64,000 bases of DNA from an uncultured Rubrobacteraceae bacterium (lineage in GTDB: Bacteria > Actinomycetota > Rubrobacteria > Rubrobacterales > Rubrobacteraceae), in contig CADCVE010000022.1 in assembly GCA_902806065.1 (NCBI GenBank), positions 1-64,000 on the forward strand, written 5' to 3'. The notes under the pieces were generated by a model. It was not told the origin of the DNA. It did no database searches and saw only the letters and a program-made list of their open reading frames with translations. Shown piece after piece: positions 44,554 to 53,167 of the stretch. The translations under genes were made by a program, and so were the position numbers. Each line of letters opens with the position of its first letter. Position 1 is the first letter of the stretch.

Positions 44554-44898
44554 CTATCTCCAGCGAGGTTCGTTATTGTCCTCGACGAAATGACTCATCA
44601 GGTCGGCCATGCCATCCGCTATGGCGTCGAACTTCTTGTTGATAGCTTGATCACCGCGTCGCTGGGTGTTCTGAAGAAGCGCTACCAAGAGGAACGTGAT
44701 TATAGTCGTGGGGGTGATCAGGAGTTGCCAGGTGTCGAAGTCCATGAAGAAGAAAGTCGGAGCCCATACCACCACCAGCGCCACGCAGAACGTGAAGAAT
44801 GGTGCTTTACTGACGAACTCAGCACAGCGCTGAGTGAAACGGTAGCAATATCCTTTCCTGGCCCGCTCCCGTATCTGTGCGGGTTCACCTCCGCTCAT
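44554..44898 (-). CDS. Low-affinity iron permease-like protein
   Basis: 114 residues with two transmembrane helices and the characteristic ITFLLVALLQNTQRRGDQAINKKFD after helix 2, matching small bacterial proteins annotated as low-affinity iron permease. GGAGCAAGG precedes ATG 44898. The role in iron uptake is an annotation inherited from fungi and poorly supported in bacteria; membrane location is clear. Confidence 0.75.
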   Translation of the reverse strand: MSGGEPAQIRERARKGYCYRFTQRCAEFVSKAPFFTFCVALVVVWAPTFFFMDFDTWQLLITPTTIITFLLVALLQNTQRRGDQAINKKFDAIADGMADLMSHFVEDNNEPRWR

Positions 44899-45083
44899 AC
44901 CTTGCTCCGTTTCGTAGTGACTTAGTGCATTTCATACAGCCGAGGTCTAGAGAAGGACCCCAACCCGGTGAGCAGGTAGCCCACAGCAGACGTAGCACCC
45001 GAAGGGTTTCAGTTCCCCCCTTATGAGGCACAACGGTAGGAGCGTCTGCAGTTAGTCACGAAAAGCGCGGGGGAGGAAGCACC

Positions 45084-45536
45084 TTGAGTATAGCGATAGC
45101 GTCTGTGGTTGCCTTAGTCGTCCTTGGTGTTGTTGCGGGCTTCTTTGTGCTTCCCCGCATTATGGGGGCAGCGGGAGGGGAAGAGGAAAGAGCGGCCAAC
45201 GAGACCCCACAGAGATCTTTTCTACTTTTTATGGGAATAGGTGCGGCTGTGGTGGCGCTGCTAACGAACGTCGCGGCGTTGGCTGCCGCTTTCTACGGTA
45301 ACGAACAATTCCCAGCGAACGCGTTTCCGACCGCGTTTATCGGGATCACGCTGGGCCTGCTAGCCTTCTTCCTGGGGGCCCGCAGGCTTGGTATCGCGGC
45401 CGTCGTCGTCACGGTGGTCACGCTTGTAGCCGGATCAATATTGGTGGGGGATGCCCAAGAGCGTGTCTCGGTTCAGTCGGATCAGACTGTCTGTGCAGAA
45501 GAGGTTCGGCACCGAACTGTCGAGAGTTGCGGTTAG
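45084..45536 (+). CDS. Four-helix membrane protein
   Basis: 150 residues with four hydrophobic helices; the first includes VVALVVLGVVAGFFVLP. TTG 45084 is supported by GGGGAGGAAG 7 nt upstream. The C-terminus ends with two cysteines. No family recognised. It converges on the gene at 45544 with a 7-nt gap. Confidence 0.65.
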   Translation: MSIAIASVVALVVLGVVAGFFVLPRIMGAAGGEEERAANETPQRSFLLFMGIGAAVVALLTNVAALAAAFYGNEQFPANAFPTAFIGITLGLLAFFLGARRLGIAAVVVTVVTLVAGSILVGDAQERVSVQSDQTVCAEEVRHRTVESCG

Positions 45537-45543
45537 CGAACAT

Positions 45544-45936
45544 TTATCGAGGATGTCCCAAGAGCCGTGCCAAGAAGTTCTCTCGCCGCAACCAGACAAG
45601 GCGCAGCGTCCCGTCGGCCACCATCCCCGGCAGGGGGTCGAGGGCCACGCCCTCGGTGCCCGAGCACGGCCCGCAGAGTACGGAGATAATCTCGCCGCTG
45701 CTGCTCTCCCTCACGCTCCAGCTGTCGCCATAATCACCCAGGTGAAGAAACATCTCGGCCTCCTCCTCATAACCGAAGACCGGCAAGGTCTCTCTGCTAG
45801 CCTCGTCGCGGGCCGTAGTAAGAAACTTTGTCCGGCCATTCTCGGTCTTCGCGATTAGCCACCACCTCGAGCGCCTCCTGGTCCCTTCCGTAACCACCCC
45901 TGCCGATCCTGCCATTGGCGAAATTTCTTCGATCAT
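45544..45936 (-). CDS. Hypothetical soluble protein
   Basis: 130 residues containing RRSRWWLIAKTENGRTKFL and EEAEMFLHLGDYGDSW, followed by SGEIISVLCGPC and a basic end. The beginning resembles small actinobacterial proteins that read data-entry or DUF-type folds, but no family is certain. GAGGAG stands before ATG 45936. It follows the BldC-like regulator on the same strand and could be its co-transcribed partner (100-nt gap holding a 13-bp tandem repeat). Confidence 0.55.
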   Translation of the reverse strand: MIEEISPMAGSAGVVTEGTRRRSRWWLIAKTENGRTKFLTTARDEASRETLPVFGYEEEAEMFLHLGDYGDSWSVRESSSGEIISVLCGPCSGTEGVALDPLPGMVADGTLRLVWLRRENFLARLLGHPR

Positions 45937-46002
45937 CTCGGATACTCCTCCGCTCCCCCGTCCGGTTTTTTGTTTACAGCTCCGCGTGCCGCCCTGCGTG
46001 CC

Positions 46003-46036
46003 GCTTGGAGCGCTCGCTTGGAGCGCTCGCTTGGAG
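46003..46036. repeat. 13-bp tandem repeat, 2.6 copies
   Basis: GCTTGGAGCGCTC occurs twice head to tail (46003-46015, 46016-46028) and continues with the first eight bases (46029-46036). It lies just after the stop of the regulator gene; each unit holds the palindrome GAGCGCTC. Confidence 0.85.
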
Positions 46037-46792
46037 CTAGAGCGCCGGGGGAGGGGTAACGCGACTCATCGCCAGCCCTTCCCGTGAGAGCCACACCGTC
46101 CCCGCGTGCGTCACCTGCGCCCGTCTCTGGGTCTCCCCCGGCCACTCGTCGAGGTCCTCCTCGAGGATGGCCGTCTTCAATACCAGATCTGAGTCCTCCA
46201 CCAGCTTGGTCAGTAGCCTTTGCTGGTCGAGCGCCTCGTAGACGCCCATGCGTAGATCCCAGTTGAAGTTGGCCCACAACGGGCGATCCCCTTCCAAGGA
46301 CTCGGCTAACAACCGCCGGACCTCGTCAACCCGCCCTTCAGACCCACCGCTTTCCAATACTAAACGCAAGCGTCCCTCGTCCTCCAAGCGATCCACTTCG
46401 AGCCCCATCTCCACCATCTCCGCACGCACCTCCTCGAGGGACGGCATGCGTTCGTCCTGGAGTTGGTACTTGACGAGCGTCCCGCCCCTCGCCGCCCCCA
46501 CCCTGAAGAAGGCGGCGTCCAGGCGCGTCATAAGCTCTCGATCCTGGGCGATGGCGAGCACGTTGTCGGGCACCTCGATAAACGCTCTCAGCCGCCCGGT
46601 GAGCGTCTCCGAGCGCTCGCTCTTCCTCACAAACTCCTCCAGCGCATCGCGGCGCACGCGCCAGCGGCGCCCGATCTTCACGCACGGAAGACTCCCCTCC
46701 CGGCACCAGCGGTAGACCGTCACCGGCCCCACACCGAGGTATTCGGCGACCTCCTCCGTGCCTAGCAACTGCCCCAGCCGCTGCTCTTGCAT
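46037..46792 (-). CDS. BldC/excisionase-like HTH regulator with sensor domain
   Basis: 251 residues. Residues 9-58 form a MerR-like HTH of the excisionase/BldC group (LLGTEEVAEYLGVGPVTVYRW then LPCVKIGRRWRVRRDALEEF). The remaining 190 residues look like a MEDS/DcmR-type sensory domain (LDAAFFRVGAARGGTLVKYQL, RPLWANFNWDL). GGGGAGAGG precedes the ATG. The promoter holds three direct repeats at 46868-46908, a spacing typical of BldC head-to-tail binding, so autoregulation is likely. Confidence 0.8.
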   Translation of the reverse strand: MQEQRLGQLLGTEEVAEYLGVGPVTVYRWCREGSLPCVKIGRRWRVRRDALEEFVRKSERSETLTGRLRAFIEVPDNVLAIAQDRELMTRLDAAFFRVGAARGGTLVKYQLQDERMPSLEEVRAEMVEMGLEVDRLEDEGRLRLVLESGGSEGRVDEVRRLLAESLEGDRPLWANFNWDLRMGVYEALDQQRLLTKLVEDSDLVLKTAILEEDLDEWPGETQRRAQVTHAGTVWLSREGLAMSRVTPPPAL

Positions 46793-46867
46793 GTGCCTCT
46801 CTCCCCATGGGTCGAAGATCCCGTCAGCCTCAATCCACCCTACAACACCTTTCGGCGTATTCTACAA

Positions 46868-46908
46868 TACTTCAGTGTACTTCAGTGTATATTTACTGTA
46901 CTTCAGTG
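46868..46908. promoter_or_regulatory. Three direct repeats, candidate regulator sites
   Basis: TACTTCAGTG occurs at 46868-46877, 46878-46887 and 46899-46908. The first two are exactly 10 bp apart, one helical turn; the third is 21 bp further. They lie between the regulator gene and a rightward reading frame. Confidence 0.7.
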
Positions 46909-46918
46909 CACGATAGAC

Positions 46919-47152
46919 TTGGCACTGCGTCGCTGGGTAGTCGTAGGGAAGGGCCTGCAATCGATAGTTGGCGGTTACCTGTCACTGATCCTCTCGGCGT
47001 CGCTTATCTTCCTGGCCCTGCGCGTGACTGGCGTAGTGATAGTCGAAGAGTTCATCATCAATATGGAGGTGCGAAACCTGGCGGAGCCCGGGCTGCGTGA
47101 GATACTCCTGTCGGGCTGTGGCGCCTTAGCGGGCATTAAGGAGCGCACTTGA
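46919..47152 (+). CDS. Possible short membrane protein or remnant
   Basis: A TTG-initiated frame of 77 codons with GC-rich third positions reads GKGLQSIVGGYLSLILSASLIF, LALRVTGVVIVEEF, then NLAEPGLREILLSGCGALAGI. It has one good helix and the start of a second; the end looks cut off. No ribosome binding site is visible. It shares the direct-repeat region with the divergent regulator. Confidence 0.35.
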   Translation: MALRRWVVVGKGLQSIVGGYLSLILSASLIFLALRVTGVVIVEEFIINMEVRNLAEPGLREILLSGCGALAGIKERT

Positions 47153-47248
47153 GATAGGGGCCTCGGCCCGCGAGCGCCGTTCCCGTAGTGCTCGATCCAG
47201 ACGGTACGGGTGGTCTGCAGCACGTTCGCCGGTACCACGGCGGCACGG

Positions 47249-47914
47249 CTAGCTGGGCTGGCGCCGGGTGAGCGCGCGGTACATCCGTTGGGGCGTGGCC
47301 GGCGGCGGGAGTTCGCCGGCCGCGTCCGAGGAGAAGGCTTGGAGGAGGTAGCCGACCAGCCGGTCGGAGCTCTCGGGCGCGTGCTCGGCGGTGGCGGCGA
47401 CGACCCCGGCGTTAGCCATCAACAGCAGTGGGACGTCTTCGGGCACGAAGTCCTCTCGGAGGCGCCCGGTGGCCTTCGCCCTCCCGATCAGCTCCGCGAC
47501 CCCGTAGTAGACGCGGTCCCGCTGCGCCCGGAGTTCGGGGGCGTCGGGGAAGGCCCGGGTCAGGACGTCGCGGAACCCGCGATCGCTCCGCTGCATGCCG
47601 GCGATGGCGGTGAGGTAGTGGCAGAAGCCCCGCCAAGGATCCGGGTCTTTCAGCGCGCGGTCGGTAGCCTCGGTGTAGGCGGCGAGCTTGGGGCCGAAGG
47701 CCGCGACCAGCAGGTCCTGCCGGGTCGGAAAGCGACGGTACAACGTCGCCTGCCCGACCCCCGCGCGCCGGGCGATCGCCTCGAACGGCGCGTCGAGGCC
47801 GCGCTCGGCGAACACGTCGCGCGCGGCGGCGAGGATCCGCTCCCGGTTACGTTCGGCGTCGGCCCGCAGGGCGCCTGCGCCCTGGTCGTGCGCGGGTCGT
47901 GGTGGTCGTGCCAT
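47249..47914 (-). CDS. TetR-family regulator
   Basis: 221 residues from ATG 47914. The HTH is unmistakable: RILAAARDVFAERGLDAPFEAIARRAGVGQATLYRRFPTRQDLL (about residues 25-68). The C-terminal domain resembles regulators of oxidoreductases with the divergent arrangement seen here. GC content is markedly higher than most of the window. The divergent MDR gene starts 104 nt away, across a perfect 16-bp-arm palindrome that is the expected operator. Confidence 0.88.
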   Translation of the reverse strand: MARPPRPAHDQGAGALRADAERNRERILAAARDVFAERGLDAPFEAIARRAGVGQATLYRRFPTRQDLLVAAFGPKLAAYTEATDRALKDPDPWRGFCHYLTAIAGMQRSDRGFRDVLTRAFPDAPELRAQRDRVYYGVAELIGRAKATGRLREDFVPEDVPLLLMANAGVVAATAEHAPESSDRLVGYLLQAFSSDAAGELPPPATPQRMYRALTRRQPS

Positions 47915-47956
47915 AGCCAAGAGCGTACCATAAATGGACACTACTCTCCACTTGTG

Positions 47957-47998
47957 GTAGGCTAGTAAGTGGTGAATGATCTCCACTTACTAGCCTAC
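47957..47998. promoter_or_regulatory. Perfect 16-bp inverted repeat, TetR operator candidate
   Basis: GTAGGCTAGTAAGTGG (47957-47972) and its exact complement (47983-47998) are separated by 10 bp. It lies midway between the divergent TetR and MDR genes. Arms of this length exceed normal TetR half-sites and might accommodate two dimers. Confidence 0.75.
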
Positions 47999-48017
47999 GA
48001 TCACAAGGAGGAGTGCC

Positions 48018-48953
48018 ATGCGCGCATTCGTCTTGCTGGACTTCGAGCGCCAGCCCACGCTGGCGGACATCCCCACGCCGGAGGCGGGGCCGGGCGAGGT
48101 GCTGGTGCGCATGCGCGCCGCCTCAGTCAACGGCATCGACCTGTCCATCGCGAGCGGGCGGTTGCGGGGCATGCTGGAGTACGACTTCCCGGTCGTGCTC
48201 GGCAAGGACTTCGCCGGGACGGTCGAGGCGGTCGGGACCGGGGCGACCGGCTTCGCTGCCGGCGACCGCGTCTTCGGCGTCGTCTCCGACCCGTCGCCGC
48301 TCAGCAGCCGGTCGTTCGCCGAATACCTCGCGGTGCCCGCTGAGCCGAACCTGACGCGCATCCCCGAGGGCGTCGACTTCGCCGCCGCCGGCGTGCTCGG
48401 CCTGGCCGGATCGGCGGCCCTCCAGGCGGTCGACGCGGTCGCCCCGGCGGCCGGTGAGGCCGTCCTGGTCAGCGGCGCGACGGGCGGAGTCGGCGCCTAC
48501 GCCGTCCAGCTCACCGCAGCGCGGGGCGCGTCCGTGATCGCGACCGCCAAGCCGGGCGATGAGGCGGACTTCGTGCGCGACCTCGGCGCTTCCCACGGCG
48601 TCGACTACACGGGCGACGTGGCGGGGCAGGTGCGGGAGATCCGGCCGGGCGGCGTCGAGGCCGTGCTCCACTTCGCGGGCGACGGCGCCGCGCTCGGCGA
48701 ACTGCTCGTGCCGGGTGGCCGGCTGGCGTCGACGCTGATCATGTCCCCCGACCAGCTGCCGGTGCCGAACGCGCGCGTCTCGAGCGTATTTGCGAATCCG
48801 GACACCGCCACGCTCGACCGGCTCGCCGCCGAGGTTGCGGCCGGCCGCCTGAAGACGCCTATCGAGCAGACCTACGCGCTGGACCGGATCGGCGAGGCGT
48901 TCGCGGCCTTCGCCGCCGGCACGCGCGGCAAGCTGGCCGTCTCCGTCTCCTAG
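48018..48953 (+). CDS. NADPH oxidoreductase, MDR superfamily
   Basis: 311 residues, zinc-free quinone-oxidoreductase-like: RAASVNGIDLSIASGRL, PVVLGKDFAGTVEAVGTG, VLVSGATGGVGAYAVQLTA and VDYTGDVAGQVREI. The C-terminal YALDRIGEAFAAFAAGTRGKLAV is typical. AAGGAGGAG precedes the ATG. It is the presumed target of the divergent TetR repressor and is followed by an NAD(P)H-binding reductase, forming a cassette common in actinobacteria and often induced by electrophiles. Confidence 0.88.
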   Translation: MRAFVLLDFERQPTLADIPTPEAGPGEVLVRMRAASVNGIDLSIASGRLRGMLEYDFPVVLGKDFAGTVEAVGTGATGFAAGDRVFGVVSDPSPLSSRSFAEYLAVPAEPNLTRIPEGVDFAAAGVLGLAGSAALQAVDAVAPAAGEAVLVSGATGGVGAYAVQLTAARGASVIATAKPGDEADFVRDLGASHGVDYTGDVAGQVREIRPGGVEAVLHFAGDGAALGELLVPGGRLASTLIMSPDQLPVPNARVSSVFANPDTATLDRLAAEVAAGRLKTPIEQTYALDRIGEAFAAFAAGTRGKLAVSVS

Positions 48954-48978
48954 CCGCATGCGCACCCAGGAGGACTCC

Positions 48979-49014
48979 ATGCCCGTCCTTGCCCTCGTCG
49001 GGGCCGGACGATGA
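48979..49014 (+). CDS. 11-codon leader peptide, stub of an SDR start
   Basis: AGGAGG then ATG 48979 encodes MPVLALVGAGR, followed by TGA overlapping the next gene's ATG as ATGA. The peptide is the beginning of a reductase (VGAG is a cofactor loop start) that has been cut off. It probably provides translational coupling for the downstream gene, which lacks its own strong site. Confidence 0.5.
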   Translation: MPVLALVGAGR

Positions 49015-49649
49015 AGCTCACCGTCTTCGGCGGCACCGGCGGCGTCGGCCGCGAAGTCGTCACCCAGGCGCTCGACGCCGGCCACGACGTCCGCGCCTAC
49101 GTCCGCAACCCCGCCAAGCTCGACCTCACCCATCCCAACCTCACGGTGATCACCGGCGAGCTCACCGACCGCAAGGCAGTCCAACGTGCCGTGGGTAGCG
49201 CCGACGCCGTGATCAGCGCGCTCGGCCCGTCGCTAGACCGCAGGGCGACCGGGATGCCGCTCGTCGATGGCACCCGCACCATTGTCGAGGCGATGCAAGC
49301 CGAAGGCGTCGAACGCTACATCGGCATGGCCACCCCCAGCCTGCGCGACCCGCGCGACACCCGCAGCCTGCTTGGCTTCATCGTCCCCTTCATGGGCCGC
49401 ACGTTCTTGTCGCGCGCCTACCGCGAACTGCTGGCCATGTCGCGACTCGTCACCGACAGCCCCCTCGACTGGACGATCGCGCGCTTCACCCGCCCCACCG
49501 ACGGCGCCCGCACTGGCATCGTCCGCGCCGGCTACCTCGGCCGCGACCGCATTCGCGCCAGCATCACCCGTGCCGACATCGCAACCTTCCTGCTCGACCA
49601 GACCACCGACTCCCGCTTCCACCGCGCCGCGCCCGCCATCAGCAACTGA
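49011..49649 (+). CDS. NAD(P)H-binding NmrA/atypical SDR protein
   Basis: 212 residues with the atypical-SDR cofactor loop FGGTGGVGREVVTQAL at residues 5-20, LTVITGELTDRKAV, ADAVISALGP and WTIARFTRPTDG. No catalytic Tyr-xxx-Lys pair, so it may be a redox sensor or a reductase of the BVR-B type. It is translated by coupling to an 11-codon leader (ATGA overlap). Part of the GC-rich TetR/MDR cassette. Confidence 0.82.
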   Translation: MKLTVFGGTGGVGREVVTQALDAGHDVRAYVRNPAKLDLTHPNLTVITGELTDRKAVQRAVGSADAVISALGPSLDRRATGMPLVDGTRTIVEAMQAEGVERYIGMATPSLRDPRDTRSLLGFIVPFMGRTFLSRAYRELLAMSRLVTDSPLDWTIARFTRPTDGARTGIVRAGYLGRDRIRASITRADIATFLLDQTTDSRFHRAAPAISN

Positions 49650-49846
49650 GCGATCGATATCACCACGAAGGCGTCGCCGATCCGGATCGCCTGCCGACCG
49701 GCTCTATTCCGCCAACCTTGCTCCCCCTACCTACGCGGGGTTTGTGGCGAGGTTTGGCCGCGAAACGGCAGAAGCGGACAAGGGCAAAGGCCGACACGTT
49801 CCAATGACTGAGGGTTGCGGGAGCGCAAACGGGGAACCGGGACATA

Positions 49847-52423
49847 CTATCGGGTGCGGGTCGTGCTCCTTACCGGAGGGCTCTGTGGTCTCGCGATCAA
49901 ATAGCCTTGTGCGAACGTCGCGCCGTTCTCCCGGGCCCAGGCCAGCTCGCCCTCCGTCTCTACACCCTCGACGATGGTCTCTACTTCAAGCCCCCGGGCC
50001 ATCTCGAGGAGCTTGCCCGCCACGAGGGCCTTGTAGGGGTCGGTGTCCACTCCGCGTACGAGCTGCATGTCGAGCTTGATAAAGTCGGGGCGAAGCCTGT
50101 GGATCATGTTAAGAGAGGAGTAGCCGCTCCCCAAGTCGTCGAGGGCTACCCTGAAGCCCTTCTCGCGGTAGAAGGCCGCGATGTTTTTCAGGTGGTCGAC
50201 GTCCCTGGTCTCCTCCGATTCGGTGACCTCGAAGACAATCCTTTCAGGCGAAATCCCCGCCTCCTGGACGGCCTCGACAGTGGAGCGCAGGCAGAACCTG
50301 GGGTCGTAGATGGCGGTCGGTGTAAAGTTGACGAAGAGGTTCCCCTCCACGCCGTGGCGCACGGCCTCGCGGATAGCGGTACGCCTGGCTGCTAGGTCGG
50401 TCTGAAAGAGCATCCGGGCGCTCTTGGCGGCCTCGAAGATCCTGCCCGGCGGGACCAGATCGCCTTCGGGATCGACGCCCCTCAGAAGGCACTCTTGGCC
50501 GAAGCCCTCTTGAGAATCTTCTACGCGTACTATCGGCTGGAAGTGACTCGTCAGCCTCCCCTCGGAAAGCATGTCCAGAAGCCAGCCCGACCCGCCCAAG
50601 GCGGAGAGCTGCCCGAGGGGCTGCGCGCGGGGTATGTCGCTTATGGTGAGCTCGTCCCCGCCTGGCTTGAACAGGGCGCGGGTGTCCTCCGTCTCCTGGC
50701 CAGAGAGTACCGCCGAGAGTGAGGAGAGAAGGTCTGTCAGGCGTCCCTCGTCGAGCCTGACGATAACGGAGTAGTCCCTAGCCGTCTCGATCGTCCAGCC
50801 CTCGGCGCTGAGGTGACGATAGGTCTTGGTCAGGGTGTGGTCGAGGGGTAGCCACAGGTAGAGCCTGCCGGGACCCGCGAGCTTCTCCGGCAGCGTCTCG
50901 CAGCGCGAGCACCGCTTGATCGGAACGCCGTCCGGGGCGTCTTTGGTGCCGCTTCGCGTGGGCTTCGCCCCCCTCCCGTCGCGCCGCTGGGGTGGGCTGG
51001 CACACCCGCCGTTGCTACTTGAGGTGCTCGCCTCTTCCTCCCCTGCCGCTCCGATTCCGGAGAACGACGGTGTGGTCAGCGGGCGGTGCGATGCCGCGTC
51101 GTCTGCGCCGCGTACCTCGTAGAGCCCCATGCCGCGTCCCTTGGAGCGGTACATGGCATCGTCCGCTTCACGCACGAGGTCCTGGGGCCGGACACGGGTC
51201 GGGTCGCCGAGGGCCACGCCTACGCTGGCGGTGACGGAGACTTCGCGCCCGGCTAGCTCGATCGGGGCGCGGAGACCCTCCAAGACGCGCTCCGCGAGGC
51301 GTGCCGCGTCGTCTGCTCCCGCCACCCAGTCCTCGAGCAAGACTACGAACTCGTCCCCGCCGAGGCGCGCCACCGTGTCGCCGGGCCTGGCGCGCTCCTT
51401 GAGGCGCCTTGCGACCTCGACGAGTAGGCGGTCCCCCGCTTCGTGTCCCAGGGCGTCATTGACTTCCTTGAAGCCGTCCAAGTCGAGGAAAAGCACGGCG
51501 ACGAGATCCCTCTTACGCCCCCTGGTGCGCTCCAGGGCGTGCTCGAGGCGCTCCGTAAACAGGGCGCGGTTCGGGAGACCGGTTAGCGGGTCGTGGAAAG
51601 CTCGGTGCTTGAGTTGCTCCTCAAGCTCCTTGCGCCCCGTCACGTCCGTGTGGGAGCCGGCCATCCTGTGCGGCGCGCCGTCCGCATCACGCACCGATGA
51701 GCCCCTGCTGAGGATCCACCGGTACGAGCCGTCCCTGTGCAAAAGCCGGTGTTCGAGCTCGTAATGAGCGGTCCGGCCGTCCAGGTACTCTCGCATGGCG
51801 CTCATGACGCGCTCGTGGTCCTCCGGATGGATTCTCTCGCGCCAAACCTCAAAGCCGTTCTCAAGCTCTGAGTCATCGTAGCCAAGCATCTCCTTCCACC
51901 GGGGCGAGAGGTAGACTACGTCGGTGTTGAGGTCCCAGTCCCATATGCCATCGTTGGAGCCGCGAATGGCGACCTCGTAGCGCTCCTCGCTCTCTGCGAG
52001 AGCCTCCTCGGCCTCCTTGCGGGCCGTGACGTCCTCCTGCACCCCGATGTAGTTAGTAAGCCTTCCTTCCGCGTCGCGCACGGGGGCTAGATGCAACTCG
52101 TTCCAGAACGGCGTGCCGTCTTTCCTGTAGTTGCGCAGGATGCCGGTCCACTCTCCACCCTCCTTGACGGCGGCGCGCAACCGGTCCAGGACGGGCTGCG
52201 CCTCCCGGGGATCGCGCAAGAAGCGGCAGTTACGCCCCAAGACCTCCTCGCGCGGGTAACCAGTGGTCCGCTCGAAGGCAGGGTTGACGTAGATGATGGG
52301 ATTGTCGTCTTTCGTTGCGTCCGTCAAGACGATGCCGTTAGAGCTGGCCTCCACAGCCAGTTCTAGAAGCTGCCTACCGTACCCTTGGCGTTCGTTCCCG
52401 GTCATCTCACCTTCTTGCGTCAC
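49847..52423 (-). CDS. LOV-PAS-GGDEF-EAL c-di-GMP photoreceptor
   Basis: 858 residues. Residues 17-130 are a PAS domain of LOV type with the flavin-adduct cysteine in GRNCRFLRDP; a PAS_3 domain follows (IHPEDHERVM, SRGSSVRDADG); GGDEF (about 285-440) has LGGDEF intact; a linker with CSRCE; EAL domain (about 620-850) has ECLLRG in place of EALLR, with VNFTPTAI, VFEVTES, ALDDLGSGYSSL, FIKLDM, EGVE and QGYLIARP. It is likely a blue-light-controlled c-di-GMP enzyme. GTG start with AGGAGG 6 nt upstream. Cytosolic. Monocistronic. Confidence 0.9.
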   Translation of the reverse strand: MTQEGEMTGNERQGYGRQLLELAVEASSNGIVLTDATKDDNPIIYVNPAFERTTGYPREEVLGRNCRFLRDPREAQPVLDRLRAAVKEGGEWTGILRNYRKDGTPFWNELHLAPVRDAEGRLTNYIGVQEDVTARKEAEEALAESEERYEVAIRGSNDGIWDWDLNTDVVYLSPRWKEMLGYDDSELENGFEVWRERIHPEDHERVMSAMREYLDGRTAHYELEHRLLHRDGSYRWILSRGSSVRDADGAPHRMAGSHTDVTGRKELEEQLKHRAFHDPLTGLPNRALFTERLEHALERTRGRKRDLVAVLFLDLDGFKEVNDALGHEAGDRLLVEVARRLKERARPGDTVARLGGDEFVVLLEDWVAGADDAARLAERVLEGLRAPIELAGREVSVTASVGVALGDPTRVRPQDLVREADDAMYRSKGRGMGLYEVRGADDAASHRPLTTPSFSGIGAAGEEEASTSSSNGGCASPPQRRDGRGAKPTRSGTKDAPDGVPIKRCSRCETLPEKLAGPGRLYLWLPLDHTLTKTYRHLSAEGWTIETARDYSVIVRLDEGRLTDLLSSLSAVLSGQETEDTRALFKPGGDELTISDIPRAQPLGQLSALGGSGWLLDMLSEGRLTSHFQPIVRVEDSQEGFGQECLLRGVDPEGDLVPPGRIFEAAKSARMLFQTDLAARRTAIREAVRHGVEGNLFVNFTPTAIYDPRFCLRSTVEAVQEAGISPERIVFEVTESEETRDVDHLKNIAAFYREKGFRVALDDLGSGYSSLNMIHRLRPDFIKLDMQLVRGVDTDPYKALVAGKLLEMARGLEVETIVEGVETEGELAWARENGATFAQGYLIARPQSPPVRSTTRTR

Positions 52424-52777
52424 ACAACCCTCCTTCGCACGTAATACAAGCTAATTATCGTCCGACCCGGACCAAACCTTTAGCGGCGGGCTACCAGGCG
52501 TCCAAGCGGTTCGATAGTCTATGTAACGGACGAAGCTCGAAACAGATTCTAACCCGTAGATGGACATTTCATCCTTCGTCGATGTGTCTCCTCGAAAAGA
52601 GCAAAAACCTTTCTGGAGTGAGTCCTTCGAGTTGGGTTCTTTTGGCTCCGGCCCTTCTACGCCCCCTGTAATGCTCCCCGCAACAAACCCCGCAGTCCAT
52701 AGAGGGATTTAGCCCGGCAGGAATCCGCTCGTGGTGGGGTCTTCTGGCAAGGTGCCAAAGATATAGAAGTTTTCCTC
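52424..52777. other. Intergenic, nothing recognised
   Basis: 350 bp upstream of the LOV gene and before a hydrolase remnant; contains the promoter region of the LOV gene but no clear hexamers. Confidence 0.4.
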
Positions 52778-53028
52778 TTGCCGTACGCTATGTCGGCGAG
52801 CCCTGAGACGGCTGAGCGCCAAGGAGCTGCTAGCCTCCTTAGCCGACTGGATCTCTTCGGGATTACACTAGAGAGGGCGGAAAGTTCGCCCGAAGTGACT
52901 ATGGCAGTCATGACCGGTGGCGCATTCAGCCGCGCTGAGCTGGAGGAGACTGAAGCCCTCGAGATCTACCAGGACTGTGCGGGCTGCTCAAGGTCAGGGT
53001 TTCCGAGAAGCTAAAACCAAGCGCTTAG
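52778..53028 (+). pseudogene. HAD-family hydrolase C-terminal remnant
   Basis: A frame reads LLSRLDLFGITLERAESS, VTMAVMTGGAFSRAELEETE and ALEIYQDCAG, then, one base shifted, LLKVRVSEKLKPSA with its stop at 53028. The TGGFSRxELExxGA...YxDxAGLL pattern is the C-terminus of HAD-IA phosphatases (usually about 230 residues). The N-terminal catalytic Asp motif is absent. Confidence 0.5.
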
Positions 53029-53167
53029 GAGATCCTCGAGAACGCCCGATGCAGGTGAAGTTTTGCGCTCTCAACTCATCGCGTCCTGAATCGATAGCGG
53101 TTTGGCCGCGTCCCTAGAGGGTATACGCCAAAAAGCGAAGCCGAACCGGTTGTGGGAAGGAAAGTAC

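Noticed and set aside
46003-46036. Tandem repeat as a CRISPR array
   Set aside because: The units are 13 bp and directly adjacent with no spacers; no cas gene is present.
47957-47998. The long palindrome as an integrase attachment site
   Set aside because: It sits in a divergent promoter region between a TetR gene and its likely target, and no integrase gene is nearby.
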